This document shows, in pieces, positions 22,533-35,149 of a stretch of DNA of 64,000 bases (position 1 is the stretch's first letter; each line of letters starts with the position of its first letter). The stretch is from the NCBI RefSeq assembly GCF_910592395.1, contig NC_088310.1, positions 13,959,501-14,023,500 of the forward strand, given 5' to 3'. The notes below the pieces were generated by a model, which saw nothing but the letters and a program-made list of their open reading frames with translations, did no database searches and was not told the origin of the DNA. The DNA is from Lineus longissimus (Eukaryota > Nemertea > Pilidiophora > Heteronemertea > Lineidae). Position numbers and translations under genes: made by a program.

Positions 22533-24183
22533 GAGTGGTTTCTTACCGTTAATTTGCAAAAAGACCACCTTACTTACTAACAACAAGGAAACTGTGACAA
22601 AAGCATGATGTTGTTGGTCTCCAGACTTTCAAGTCCCTCCTAAAGACTCCCCTTTTTGCAGTTGCCTTCGGGAAAAAAAGCGCTCCAGAATACCCACTCG
22701 CTGAGTAATTGGAGCGCTTTACCAATGCCAACATTGATTGATTGTTTGATTCAAAAGTCGTTTTTACATGCTGCGGGTTCAAGCTGGATCGCATCCAGAG
22801 ATACAGGTTTTGGATACTGCTACATTGTGTACGCAAAACCCTGATAAAATCCAGTACAATCTGCTGGGAAGGGTGGCTGTTCCAATCACTTCACAACCTT
22901 GAAGAGTTTGTGTTCAGATGCGGTATAATACAATAAACATGTTCCTAATGTTTTGATTCTGCAATCTTCATCGATTTTATGCTGTTAAACATTCTGTTGA
23001 AGTGTTATTGTGTATTGATTACAAAATGAAACAAACTTGCAGCGGAGGACACGCACTTCAAGAAAGAGCCTTCGATAACTCAAGCTTTAAAGCGGATTTA
23101 GCATAACTAGCGATTCAGCCTACTGTTTACTTTTTCCCAGGCGGTAAAAATGTACCAACTTAATTTCTGTTTAAAAGTCTGGTGCTGATCAGTTTCTCTA
23201 TTTTAGATGATCATATTGACAATAGGGTTCCACTCAAAAACTCTTGATGACAGTGATTCTAAGATCGCTTTGATAATGATTTTTGTGTGGGAAGGGCTTT
23301 GTGCATGTTGCTCATGCAAAATCTGCCTTAATAGAGAGTGACGCTCTAATTGGGAGCTTATTTTCCTACCGCAAACACCACACAGAAAGGCATGGATTTT
23401 ATCAGGGGTTTGAAATATCGAGAGGCGGAGTATATTTAAAACCACTGATTACCTCAGGATGGCCAGATCGAGCCAGTTTATTTTCCCTTATGTAAAAGCA
23501 AAGCAACAGTCCTCAACCCTCCTGGGCCGAAGCGATTCCGATCGCCATTCTCGGGTCAGTGCAGGCCGGTGTAGACCGGTTTAGGAGGGTTTATTTTGTA
23601 TTTAAAAGCGACCGGCCCAAGGCCGATTTGTGTGCGCTACTGAAGTGGTCGAAATTTAGAGATTTCCTTGATTCGGAAGGCAATGTATTGCAAAAAGCAT
23701 GTCATGATAACACTTGTAATGACAAGGAAACTGTCCTATCAAAGTAAGGGGACGGACATACTCCAAAAGACACTCAATGGTACAGAAACACAACAAGATG
23801 AGTTAGAAAGAGCATTGTTTCACAAGGGAATCGAACTGAACCAAACAGGTTTTTTTTACTCAACATAAATACGTAGAAGGAGTAAAAACAATCTTGGATT
23901 AATCATTTAATGTTGTGATTCCAAAAAACCCTCCTCGATCCAGATCGAGGCCAGTATGATGAACCGTCCCTGTGTAAAAACGAACTAACGGGCTTGGAAC
24001 CGAACAGGCCTCGAGTGGGTAAAGGAGGGTCTCCTTGAACCAGTAATGTGTAAAAAGGTGTAACGTGTCAAATTTGAAGGCCTACTTGACGAGGATGACA
24101 CCGCTGGATCTCACACCATAGTTCTATCAAAGTCGAATGAGATCCAGCAGCAGAATACAAATGTCAGTGTAGTGCTTGCATTT
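22533..24183. other. No gene seen; contains a fold-back structure
   Basis: 23510-24035 has several copies of CCCTCCT/AGGAGGG in inverted order (near 23518, 23583, 23928, 24025), giving nested fold-backs typical of a MITE or foldback element. The rest is unassigned. Confidence 0.45.
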
Positions 24184-24449
24184 ATATTAGTGGACAATGC
24201 ATGCTGGTTAAGAAACATGCTATAGTAAATAGCCAAAGAGGCCACCGTCCTAACCAAATATTAGTGGACAATGCAATCTGGTTAAGAAACGTGCTACAGC
24301 CACATGGAAATGTTATGCCATGTAACCTCTGTGACCTGGGAAAGTAGGTCAAATGAAAAACCCATGTGACACATACCTCATGGTGGTTAGATGTACCCAT
24401 GATATCAGATTGGTGCCAATCTACAAGTATTTAGGCAATAATATCATTT
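24184..24449 (+). repeat. Type 1 monomer fragment, left of the Harbinger-like insertion
   Basis: GTTAAGAAACGTGCTACAG, AACCTCTGTGACC, GTAGGTCAAATGAAAAACCC and GATGTACCCATGATATCAGA match the type 1 body. The sequence resumes at 30833 after 6.4 kb of inserted DNA. Confidence 0.85.
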
Positions 24450-25437
24450 TTAGGGATCATGTCCAAAGTCCGCATGCGAATATTCCCACATATTCACTGT
24501 GCGAATCGGGGCGAAAATTCGCCTGGTCGAATATAGCCAAACTCATTCGCCTCCAAATCAGTCCCTGCTTCGGCGATTCAATCACGATCAGGCGAAAATT
24601 CAGACTGAATGAAAATTGCAGGCGAAAATCTATCAATAATTCGCTCACACCAACCATCGGAACAGAGCGAATATTATATGTGTTGTAGTATGCGAATTCC
24701 GACATCAGCTAATAGCAGACCAAACGAAAACACAAACTAGAATTCCTGGTCAACCCGACTCCAGTAATCAAATGAAACGGCCAGGGGCCATTGTGCTCAC
24801 CGTATACATCTTTTAGTAGGCAGGATCATGCTTAGTTTAGATGTGAATATGGTGAACACAATCAGGCATGAAGACTTTTTTTAGATGTGCATTGATGTCA
24901 AGTAATAAGACAGGGCAGTATATATAAGTTTATGATCCAACCAATAATTGTCTGTGACATCAACAAGATCAATATCGTGTGATTGCTAAGAGTCCCTGCA
25001 ATAAAAAATTCATCGAAAAAAAGTCATTAATAAGCGAGATATTGCACGTCCTACTTTTTCAGTTTTGACCCCCTGGTGGCCAAATCAAGAATCAGATCAG
25101 GTCAAAATTCGGTGTCAGAGATTATCTAATGTAGGGGGTTACATGTACCAACTTTCAAGTTCATAGCTTCAGCAGTTAAGAAACGTGCCATAGTTACACT
25201 CTAATGGCCAATTTACGCCATTTGACCTCTGTGACCTAGAAAAGGAGGTCAAATCCAAAAATCGTAGGACATGTGGTGTATCCTTGCTAGAAGTCCCTGC
25301 CATAAAAATTTTATCGAAAACAATTCACTCAAATAAGCAAGATATTGCACTTCTTCCTTTTTCCATTATGGCCCCCTGGTAGCCGAATAAAGAATCAGAT
25401 CAGGCCAAAATTCGGCATCAAAGGTTATCTGATGTAG

Positions 25438-27746
25438 CAGTGAGTGCTCTGGGTAGCCAAAGTGTAACTGATATCCAAAGTGACCCAGTTGCTGGCAGAT
25501 TATAGCCTCGGTTTAGTATACCTGGTTAGCATAAACTTGGCCGCCCACTGACATAGATTCATGCATAATATGTCCTAGTTTACCTATATTAGGAATGTTA
25601 ACAATAATAGTGCCATGCATGGAAAGTGGAGTTTGTCCATCTGAAATGTGCATTGAATTCGCTATTGCAATACAATAAATAAAATCACCCTCCCAACATC
25701 CCTAATCCATTGAATCAAGAATATCCAAATATCCAAACAATTATTTCATTCCATATTCCTTTTTTGGTCGAAAAATATAAATCAAAGTAAGGGTCACTGA
25801 ATGAATATAGGCCTACACATGTGAAACATTAATAATCCAAAAGAAGTAAGAATATAATCCACCAAAGGAACAACAAAATAAGTTTAACCTGTTCAGAAGA
25901 ACTGGAACCAGGAAAGATGTAACAAAATTGACAAGGCAGAAAGCACTTGATCTTCACCACCACGTGTTTCATCATGGTTACTAGGCCAATATGCTAATGA
26001 GCGGCTGATAATGAGCTGGACAAGCAACATCAAAAATGTGATAGCCACTTCGTTGATGACCAGAAAGGGTGTAAATTGTACTCATTCACTACAGTAAGAG
26101 TAAGACATGGTCAACACCATGGAATTGACCTTCTGCACTTGAAGTATCAGAAACAAAATCTATCCCTATTACAAGATCAAAGGAATATGCCGCCTTGCAA
26201 ACAAGCAGCCTGCTGAATTTGAGAGATTATAGCAGACAAGTGTATCAACAAATTAACCCAAATAATGGTGTGTTCACACTGGATGCGAATTGAAACCGAA
26301 TTCCGTAGAGCGCTCTCCAGAATACGAATTGATTAATCCAGTTTCAGAACGGTCGCGTCACACTGGCCCGAATACCCATTCAAATTGGTTTAAAACGCCC
26401 CACACTCAATGCATACTAATGACGCGCCATCTATTATTATTATTATTATTATTTATTAACCTCCCATATGGGAGAATAAAATTTACGAGTACAAAACATA
26501 AAAGTATATAATATCACAGTATCACACAGTCATTACTAACAAGTTAAAATCGCGTAAGGTGCTTGACCATTTCCATCTCCCGGCCATGCCTATTGCCAAA
26601 GTTCGGGTCAAAGAGGAGTGCCTCAGCGAGTCAACACCACCGTCGCTATTCGCGGAGAATCCCGGCCTCGCCCTCGAAAACGAGGCCAAAACCGGGGAAA
26701 ACCCCGCCGCGACGATGTTGCTGACCAGCGTACCTTTGACCAACGAACCTGCGGCAACATACCTTGCCAGGAAATGGAAATGCAAGTCACGTGCAAGGGA
26801 GTTGATTTTTCCCTATTCTATGGCATAACGAAAAACGATTTGAGTTAATGAGATCATTTAAATACATCAGTTGACTAGTTCGGAGCACTAGTTCCCGCGG
26901 TCAAAGGTCACTTTCATGCGCCGGGCGCATGCGCAGTGCGATCGAAAACCTTAATTCGTATCAAGCGCGTCACACTTGAAATCTCAATACGGTTTCGTTG
27001 ATTCGGATTAGCTGATTCGCATTCAATTCGGTTTAAGAACCGTGTTGGTTAAAGCGGATTGAGATCGGTATGAACCGAATTGAGTGTGACGCCCCAATAC
27101 GTATCAACGTTTTAATTCGAATTCAATTCGTGTTAAAACCCCAGTGTGACCACGGCATATGTGTAATTAATCAAGCAGAAAGGTCCCTGTACCAGGCTGT
27201 ATCATGATACCATACACAAGTTGACCACCAAGAATGTTATTGACAGTTTAGTTGAGGGGGAGGGGGCTGTGCTGGGTGGACTCCAGCCATTCATAAGCCT
27301 CATACATCAAGGGGTGTGCATATTCATTGAGAAAAGTGGTTGAATTCCACAGCCAAGATGTCAATCAAAGGTCTCCCATCAATGGTCTCTTGTTTTAGAC
27401 ATAGAAACTTTTTCTATCCCAATTAGAAGTTGGGGGTGGGGTGTGTGTTGGACAGTACTCACAATGAAATGCATTTTATGCTCTCAAAAGTGCTTAAATG
27501 GAATACATGTTGCATTAGGATTGTAGTGTGGTATGTATCTAACAATATTAAGCATGTTTATTGAGGTAAAAAAAGATTTGGGCTGTGCCAGAGTCATTTC
27601 AAATAATGACCCCAGCTATCAAAGCACTATCTGAGATCATAGTGCATTGAAACTGGAATGCACTAGATAGTACACAAACTAGGTCAATCCAGAACGAGGC
27701 TGACTTTGGCCTATTTTGTATAAGTTTTGACCTAGGTTGTACACTG
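25438..27746. mobile_element. 2.3 kb insertion with CAGTG...CACTG ends and TAG duplication
   Basis: The flanking type 2 element is continuous with copy 59310-60737 if 25438-27746 is removed: GATGTAG before, TAGGGGG after, GATGTAGGGGG in the empty copy. That defines a 3-bp TAG duplication. The ends share only CAGTG plus weak similarity, so the class is unclear. No transposase reading frame is visible. Confidence 0.8.
26267..27156. mobile_element. Imperfect-TIR MITE nested in the 25438 insertion
   Basis: GGTGTGTTCACACTGG at the left and CCAGTGTGACCACGGC at the right, with internal AATTCGNATT palindromes on both arms. The centre holds (TTA)n at 26431 and a GC-rich stretch (26560-26830) with open frames on both strands. 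It could be a captured or relic exon but is not recognised. Confidence 0.65.
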
Positions 27747-28681
27747 TAGGGGGTTATATGCACCAAGTTTCAAGTTCATAGCTTTACTGGTTAAGAAACG
27801 TGCCATAGTTTACACTCTAACGGCCAATTTACGCCATATGACCTTGAAAAGTAGGTCAAATTGAAAACCCGTACGACATGTGATGTATTCTTCCTAAGAG
27901 TACCTACCATAAAAATTTTAGTGAAAACAAGTCACTTATAAGCGAGATATCACACTTTTTAGATATCCACTTTTGGCCCCCTGGTGGCAAAGTTTAGAAT
28001 CAGATCAAACTGAAATTCAGCACCAAAGGCTATGTGATATAGGGGGTTATATGTACCAAGTTTAAAGTTCATAGCTTTAGTGGTTAAGAAACGTGCCATA
28101 GTTTACAATCTAACGGCCAATTTACGCCATTTGACCTCTGTGACCTTGAAAAGTAGGTCAAATTAAAAACCCGTACGATATATGATGTATTCTTGCTATG
28201 AGTACCTACCACAAAAATTTCATTCCAAACAGGTCATTAATAAGCGAGATATCACACTTTTTAGATATCTACATTCGGCCCCCTGGTGGCCAAATTAAGA
28301 ATCAGATCGGACCCAAATTTAGTGTCACAGTTCATCTGACCAAGGGAGTCCTGTGTACAAAGTTACAAGTTCATAGGCTTAGCGGTTGAGAAACGTGCAA
28401 CTGTTTTTGAAACAGGATACGACGACGACGGACGACGACGACAGACGACGACGGACGACGGACACTGCGGTATTGTATAGACTCCCCTACGGTGAGCCAA
28501 AAATACATCGCATCTATCCACGAGGAGCAACACAAATTTGGCACAGAGGTTTGAGGTTGTTAGTATTACAGTATGCATTCTGAAGGATTGTTGTGGAATG
28601 TACTGAATCATACAGCTAATCATAGTTAGGCTTATGTTTCCGAGTCTCGGCCAACCAATCAAGATCGTTGTAGTATCCGAT

Positions 28682-30394
28682 CATCCTAAACAGCTTCCAC
28701 CAGCATCCACCAGGTTTAAAGTCGGGTATAAAGTCATCAAAATAAAATTTAGTGACGATAAACGTAATAAGTGCATCATAAAAACACATTTCCTGAAAAT
28801 TTCATGACTTTTGGAAGTAAGATGAAACGGCCAGGGGCCATTGTGCTCACCGTATAGATATTTGGTACTTTGTAATTCATCCAGATTAAGAAACATTGTA
28901 CATGTATAGTATATAGGTCAAACCAAAGTCGGTATGACATGTGATGTATCGTTGCTTGGAGTAAGTACCATAAGAATATCATCAAAAACAAGTCAATAAT
29001 AAACGAGATATTGCACTTTTTACCTATTTTAGTTTTGGCCTCCTGGTGGCCGAGTTGAGTACCAGATCAGATCGAAATTCGGTGTCCGAGGTTACATGAC
29101 GTAGGGAGTCATGTGTATCAAATTTCAAGTTCAAAGCTTTAGTGGTTAAGAAACGTGCCATAGTTACAATCAAACGACAAATTTACGCCATTTGACCTCT
29201 GTGACCTTGAAAAGCAGGTCAGATCAAAAACTCATATGATATGTGATGTATCCTTGCTACTAGAACCTACCATAAAAATGTTATTGAAAACGAATCACTA
29301 AAAATAAGCAAGATATTGCATTTCTTACTTTTTCCATTATGGCCCCCTGGTGGCCGAATAAAGAATCAGATCGAGCCAAAATTTGGCATCAGAGGTTATC
29401 TGATGTAGGGGGTTATATGCACCAAGTTTCAAGTTCATAGCTTTACTGGTTAAGAAACGTGCCATAGTTTACACTCTAACGGCCAATTTACGCCATATGA
29501 CCTCTGTGACCTTGAAAAGTAGGTCAAATTGAAAACCCGTAAGATATGTGATGTATTCTTCCTAAGGGTACCTACCATAAAAATTTTATCGAAAACAAGT
29601 CACTTATAAGCGAGATATCACACTTTTTAGATTTCCACTTTTGGCCCCCTGGTGGCAAAGTTGAGAATCAGATCAAACTGAAATTCAGCACCAGAGGCTA
29701 TGTGATATAGGGGGTTATATGTACCAAGTTTCAAGTTCATAGCTTTAGTGGTTAAGAAACGTGCCATAGTTTACACTCTAACGGCCAATTTACGCCATAT
29801 GACCTCTGTGACCTTGAAAAGTAGGTCAAATTGAAAACCCGTAAGATATGTGATGTATTCTTCCTAAGGGTACCTACCATAAAAATTTTATCGAAAACAA
29901 GTCACTTATAAGCGAGATATCACACTTTTTAGATATCCACATTTGGCCCCCTGGTGGCAAAGTTGAGAATCAGATCAAACTGAAATTCAGCACCAGAGGC
30001 TATGTGATATAGGGGGTTATATGTACCAAGTTTCAAGTTCATAGCTTTAGTGGTTAAGAAACGTGCCATAGTTTACACTCTAACGGCCAATTTACGCCAT
30101 ATGACCTCTGTGACCTTGAAAAGTAGGTCAAATTAAAAACCCGTATGATATAAGATGTATATTTGCTATGAGTACCTACAACAAAAGTTTCATCGAAAAC
30201 AAGTCACTAATAAGCGAGATATCACACTTTTTAGATATCCACATTTGGCCCCCTGGTGGCCAAGTAGAGAATCAGATCGGAGAGAAATTTAGTGTCACGG
30301 GTCATCTGACCTAGGGGGTAATGTGTACAAAGGTTTAAGTTCATAGGCCTAGCGGTTAAGAAACGTGCCACTGTTTTTGAACTAGGATACGACG

Positions 30395-30432
<38 letters not shown>

Positions 30433-30733
30433 ACGACGACGGACGACGGACACTGCGGTATTGTATAGACTCCCCTACGGTGAGCCAAAAAGGGAGGTGT
30501 TGTCTAAAATCACAGGGTTCCTGTTGTATTGGGAAGCCCTATCATTTCCTCCAAGTCAAATCCAACATTGCCGCTGACTGAGTGGTGGACGCTCATACAT
30601 TTTAGACAACAACTCGCTGATCTAGCACACAAATGTCACGAAACGATCAGGGAATGTCCTGCTTATTTTGTTTATGACCAATAGATTTTACTTTAATGGC
30701 TTTAAGTATGTTTTTAAACCTGGTGAGATTTCA
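28682..30733. mobile_element. MITE split in two by a type 2 element
   Basis: 28682-28822 (CATCCTAAACAGC..CCACCAGGTTTAAAGTC) and 30492-30733 (GGGAGGTGTTGTCTAAAATC..) are the two halves of the MITE seen intact at 55773-56171. The break is at GTAAGA|T. Confidence 0.83.
28823..30491 (+). mobile_element. Type 2 nonautonomous element, complete
   Basis: Head TGAAACGGCCAGGGGCCATT; about five monomers with clear 300-bp periodicity (TGACCTCTGTGACC near 29200, 29500, 29800, 30100); (GAC)n at 30389-30447; tail ..CCTACGGTGAGCCAAAAA. Inserted in the MITE listed at 28682-30733. Confidence 0.9.
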
Positions 30734-30832
30734 TATTAAAGCCTCGCATTCGCCGGTCGATTTTCGGACATATTTCGCAGGCGTAATACTGTAGGGTGAA
30801 TTTCGCGTGCGGACTTTGGACTTGATCCCTTA

Positions 30833-31085
30833 AGTCTTTTCCGTATTTGGCCACGTGGCCAAGTGGTGAATCAAATTAAACCAAACTTTTGGCCCTGAGA
30901 TGAACTAACTATATCGGGTACAGTTATATTTGTACCAAATGTAAGATCAATTGTCACTGCAGTTAAGAAAAATGCCAACGACCAATCTAGGCCATTTGAC
31001 CTCTGTGACCTTAAAAACCCCATATAACATTTGGTGTATCATTGCTTGGAGTAACTACCATAAAAATATTATCAAAAACAAATTA
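30833..31085 (+). repeat. Type 1 monomer fragment, right of the Harbinger-like insertion
   Basis: Continues 24449: TATTTGGCCACGTGGCCAAG, GTGGTGAATCAAATT, CAGTTAAGAAAAATGCCA, CATTTGACCTCTGTGACC. Confidence 0.8.
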
Positions 31086-31904
31086 CTAACTAGAATCGTT
31101 GTTTTAGTCAGCAGGCAGACTCTGGAGTCTCCGTCAACTGTGGATGTTAGTTAGCCTCGAGTCTTTATTTACCATCCTGAGGAAATTAGGGTTTAGGTAC
31201 TGTTTGTGTGCAGGGCCGATGAAGCGAACATTAACCCCCGATTTCCTCAGGATGTAAATTACGAAAGTTTCTAACATGCAATCATGTTTTGCCAATTCTC
31301 TTTGAGCAGGGCTCGACACTAAGGATTTCAGGGCAGGGTCTGTGAGCGCGGGCACCAACAAATGGCAATGGAAATTCTTGGAAAATTTGTTATTTTATAG
31401 CCTGCAAGTGTGTAGGACTACTATAATCATAATAATTAAATGAAAAAGTCATCATTGATCAAAATATAAAAGAAATGAAAGAAAGAAAGAGCACAGAAGA
31501 TAGACAGAATGAAAACTGCACTTAGATTTTGAAGCCCTGTGTGTCAAACACTGTAATTTCTTGGAAATTCCTAGAAATAATCATCGGCTTTCCTTTGACA
31601 AAACTTGGCACTAAACTGCATGTAATTAACATAATGTCTGAAAATTTTCCCTCGCTCAGAATTGAAAAGTTTTGGCAAATGTAAACAGTACAAACGTATA
31701 TGTGTCATTCAAACCACAATGCTAGAGTAGATAACACAAATCTTTACTGTTCATGGGTCAACGGGCCAAATAAAATTACTTTTAAGCCTGTATTTGTTCA
31801 AATGAAAGGCAAACCAGCCAGCCGAACAATGCAGCATGTACACATTGCATACATCGTTACCTGATTACAATGTAGACTGATACATACTGACAAGCCTATA
31901 GGCG
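31086..31904. other. Mostly unassigned; short repeat at 31104-31140
   Basis: TTAGTCAGCAGGCAGACTCT and GGAGTCTCCGTCAACTGTGG recur almost unchanged at 55143-55180. Reverse-complemented, the segment has an AGACTC-CA-GAGTCT hairpin and ends CTAA. No gene seen. Confidence 0.5.
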
Positions 31905-32664
31905 AATATGGGTCGTCGCGTTGATGCCAGAACGTCCCCAAAGTTTGGAAATGTTGTTCTTAATTCCTCCGGGTTGGGGTACCTATGGCTTGATCAAATG
32001 AATATTAATGTGGATAACTGGAAAATATTATACTCTAATGCCCAGTAAACGATTAGAGATATTTGTCAACATGAAATTTTTGGTGAAATCGCAACAAATA
32101 AAAAACTCGATGTATAGTAATCTTATGTTTTCATTTGAACTTCAAACATATTTAAATGATATTAAATCAGTGAAACACAGGGCTTGTATCATAAAATTAA
32201 TGCTGGAAGCCCATTGTCTAAGAATCAAAACTGGGAGACACTGTAGTCTAAGAAAGTGTGAGGTTTGCAAGTCAGGGGAGGTTGAGGATGATTTTCACTT
32301 CCTTGCGGTGTGCCCTCAATATGCGTCAAAACAGCAAAACTCATTGCAGTTGTAATAGAAGTGATCTCCATTTTCTGTCTCTGTCGGATCTGACTACAAT
32401 TTTTCTGAAAAATCCTTCACCTCCCTCTGCTGCGATTATCAACGAGTTCTTTAAACTGCATAACTCTATATTGTCCTGATTTCCATTATTATGTTTTTGT
32501 CTTTAAATATTTGTGATCTTATTTTGTATACCCTGTAACTTTATATTGTATATTTTGTAATTATTTTATGTAACCGTTGGCCCCTAGTGGGCGTTTTATA
32601 GTCTGGGCTCCTGACCTCACTCTCGCTGTCGTAGGTCAGGCAATAACAAAAATCTATGAAAAAA
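31905..32664 (+). pseudogene. 5'-truncated LINE: C-terminal end of ORF2 and 3' UTR
   Basis: Non-LTR retrotransposon relic. A frame starting near 31960 (SSGLGYLWLDQMNINVDNWK) hits TAA at 32046; the adjacent frame continues to TAA 32353 with the zinc-knuckle end typical of many LINE ORF2 proteins (RKCEVCKSGEVEDDFHFLAVCPQY: C-x2-C..H..C). A second shift near 32340 leads to LHFLSLSDLTTIFLKN and a stop at 32477. The 3' UTR (GGCCCCTAGTGGGCG, CTCCTGACCTCACTCTCGC) ends in an A run at 32659-32666. Only the last 170 codons remain, the usual result of 5' truncation. Clade not determined. Confidence 0.85.
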
Positions 32665-33788
32665 AATGGCCAGGGCCATTGTGCTCACCTCATGTGGAGG
32701 AAAGATGGATAAAGAGCATGGTATTGTGTCATGTAGTGTTAGGTTTGATGTAGGTCCAAGCAATTACAATTTCCCCAAAATGGCCAATTTACAATACATT
32801 CGACCTCTGTGACCTTGAAAAGTAGGTCAAATCAAAGAAGACCCGGGTGACACATTGAATGGTTGTTAGAATTAGATGTACCTATGATATAAAATTGGTG
32901 CCAATCGGGCAAGTCATTACTAGGAATAATGGCATTTTGAAGAGATTAGGATTTGGCCCCCTCCCTGGAGGCCAAACGGCAAATCCTATCGCACCAAACT
33001 TCGGTACCTAAGATCACCTGACCAAGGGGTACATGTGTACTTAATTTGTGATCAATAGTCATTACAGTTAAGAAACGTGCCATAGTTACGGCCTGACGGC
33101 GAATTTACGCCATTTGACCTCTGTGACCTTGACAAGAAGGTCAAATTAAAAACCTGTGTGACATATACTGTATGGTGGTTAGATGTACCCATGATATCAA
33201 ATTGGTGGCAATCGGGCAAGAAGTTAAGGAATAATCACATTTTTAAGGTTTTTGGATTTTGCCCCCTGGTGGACAAGTGGTGAATCATATTGGACCAAAC
33301 TTCGGTCCCTAAGATCACCTGACTAAGGGGTAAATGTGTACCAAATTTGGTATCAATAGTCATTGCAGTTTAGAAACGTGCCATCGTTACATCCTAACGG
33401 CCAATTTACACCATTTGACCTCTGTGACCTTGAAAAGGAGGTCAAATCAAAAACCCGGAGGATATATGATGCACCTTTGCTAGAAGTACCTACCATATTT
33501 TTTTCAAAATTTCCCGACTACTATTAAGGGAGATATTGCATATTTTCACTTTTAACGTTTGGCCCCCTGGTGGCCAAACCATGAAACGAATCGGACCGAA
33601 ACTTGGTCTCCGAGGTGTCATTACATAAGGGTACATGTGTACTAAGTTTCAACTCAATAGCTCTAACAATTACGAAACGTGCCCTGCTAACGGACGACGG
33701 ACGACGACGGACGACGACGACGACGACGACGACGGACGACGGACGCCACGGTATGGGATAAGCTCACCTCTGCTAAGAGGTGAGCTAA
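32657..33788 (+). mobile_element. Type 1 nonautonomous element at the LINE poly(A)
   Basis: Head ATGGCCAGGGCCATTGTGCT directly after the LINE A run. Three monomers, interrupted (GAC)n at 33697-33745, GGACGCCACGGTATGGGATA, hairpin AGCTCACCTCT-GCTA-AGAGGTGAGCT. Confidence 0.9.
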
Positions 33789-35149
33789 TAAATAGAACAA
33801 TAGCTTAAACCACCATTTCCTCAAAAATTCTTCTGCCTAATTTTTTTTAATATTATAAACAATCTATCCTGCAAAAACCAACGCAATCGGTCAAGGTTTA
33901 GCGTCCCAAATCGTACTTTTGCGAAAATGACAATATCGCTAAAAGTGACGTCATTATATGGGGAAACCCCTTTGTCTGAAACATAAAATAACCGTAATCG
34001 CGCATTTTAAGAGTAATTCCGGTATTTCTACAGTGTAGAATGATGTGTTCAATAATAGTGCATAATCCTAGGACAGATACAGCGCTCAATTCGACCGTAA
34101 AACGATAATTGGCTCGGGAAATTACAACAATGGCTGAATCTAAAAATAACACTCCTCTTTTCTGCCGTGTTATTTGTAGACGGTTGTTGTTACCTGACCC
34201 GTTCCTAAACCCTACCAAAAGCCCGGAGATCGAGGTCAGAGAACCAGACTATTTAGCGTTTTAGAGTAATAAAGAATTTGAATTTGAATTTGAATTTTTC
34301 CACCGCTGTACCTTATTATCATAATTATGCCCACGTGATTAGCTGCTCGGTATTGACGAGCAAGTGACAGTCCTCATTTGCATGTACATTAATGTCATTA
34401 TTATGGCTGACGCGATCCTGTAAAGTTGTGCGTAATTTCTAATTTCTCGGCAAATACTTGATTGATTTCGTTGAAATTTGAGAGTATTACAGATTAGATT
34501 ACTGCTTACATTGGGTCTTCGTAGTTTCTTCATACATCATCGATAAAGACACGTAGCTTTGTGAAGAAACTCACCATACTGCTCGCTGGCCAGCACAACA
34601 TTCCTACATGCTACGTATACACGCTCATCAATTTTGAGCTCCCAATTAATAATTTTATTCATTTCGCATTTTACATGAGACGAAGGACTTAATGAACAAG
34701 ATAACGAACTTTAATGAAAACTTAAGTTTTATTACAATAGGACAAATACTGGCAACGCAATTTGCATTTCAATTCAACAACTGCCGAGCATCCTAGGGCT
34801 AAAACTATCTTCATTCATAGTCAATCTCGCCATTTAGCTAAACGGACCTGAAACAAATCGATTCAGCGTCTACACTTTTACTCCGATTTGTCTCAAAATT
34901 GGTGACAAAGAGGCTGAATGTACTGCAAACAATTCCTCGGAACCAAATTTTTAAAAAAATGATTTTAAAGATATTTTTTAGTGTAAAATGCCCGTTGCTA
35001 GGAATGGTTGCTAGGCACATGCTGCCACAAACATAATGACAGAACCTGACAATAAGGGTCTGCTCTCGCGACGACCAATACACACAATGCCGTGTGCTGG
35101 CATGGATCATCACAAAACCCCACGCGGCTCCTTCAAACATGTCGTTAAA
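33789..35149. other. No gene seen; (TTTGAA)n tail at 34266-34296
   Basis: AATAAAGAATTTGAATTTGA, repeated four times, looks like the 3' tail of a LINE, with the preceding GTCAGAGAACCAGACTATTTAGCG as possible 3' UTR. The rest is unassigned, AT-rich. Confidence 0.4.

Larger units (their letters stand above)
24773..28503 (+). mobile_element. Type 2 nonautonomous element, interrupted
   Basis: Head TGAAACGGCCAGGGGCCATT; tail ..CTACGGTGAGCCAAAAA at 28503. Almost identical to the uninterrupted copy 59310-60737. The second Harbinger-like copy supplies the empty site (A36878|T36879), so this one entered between A and T with no duplicated bases. It was itself split at 25438 by another transposon. Confidence 0.87.
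24453..30829. mobile_element. Harbinger-like TIR element carrying later insertions
   Basis: Ends GGGATCATGTCCAAAGTCCG and, reverse-complemented from the right, GGGATCAAGTCCAAAGTCCG; match extends about 33 bp with few changes. TTA is duplicated at 24450-24452 and 30830-30832, the target duplication expected of PIF/Harbinger. Without its nested insertions it is about 1 kb, AT-rich, rich in GCGAAAATTCGCC palindromes, and has no transposase. A second copy starts at 36576 (also after TTA). Confidence 0.82.

Noticed and set aside
31104-31140. Helitron 3' end in reverse orientation (CTAA after a hairpin)
   Set aside because: The base after CTAA is A rather than T, and the second copy at 55143 lacks CTAA.
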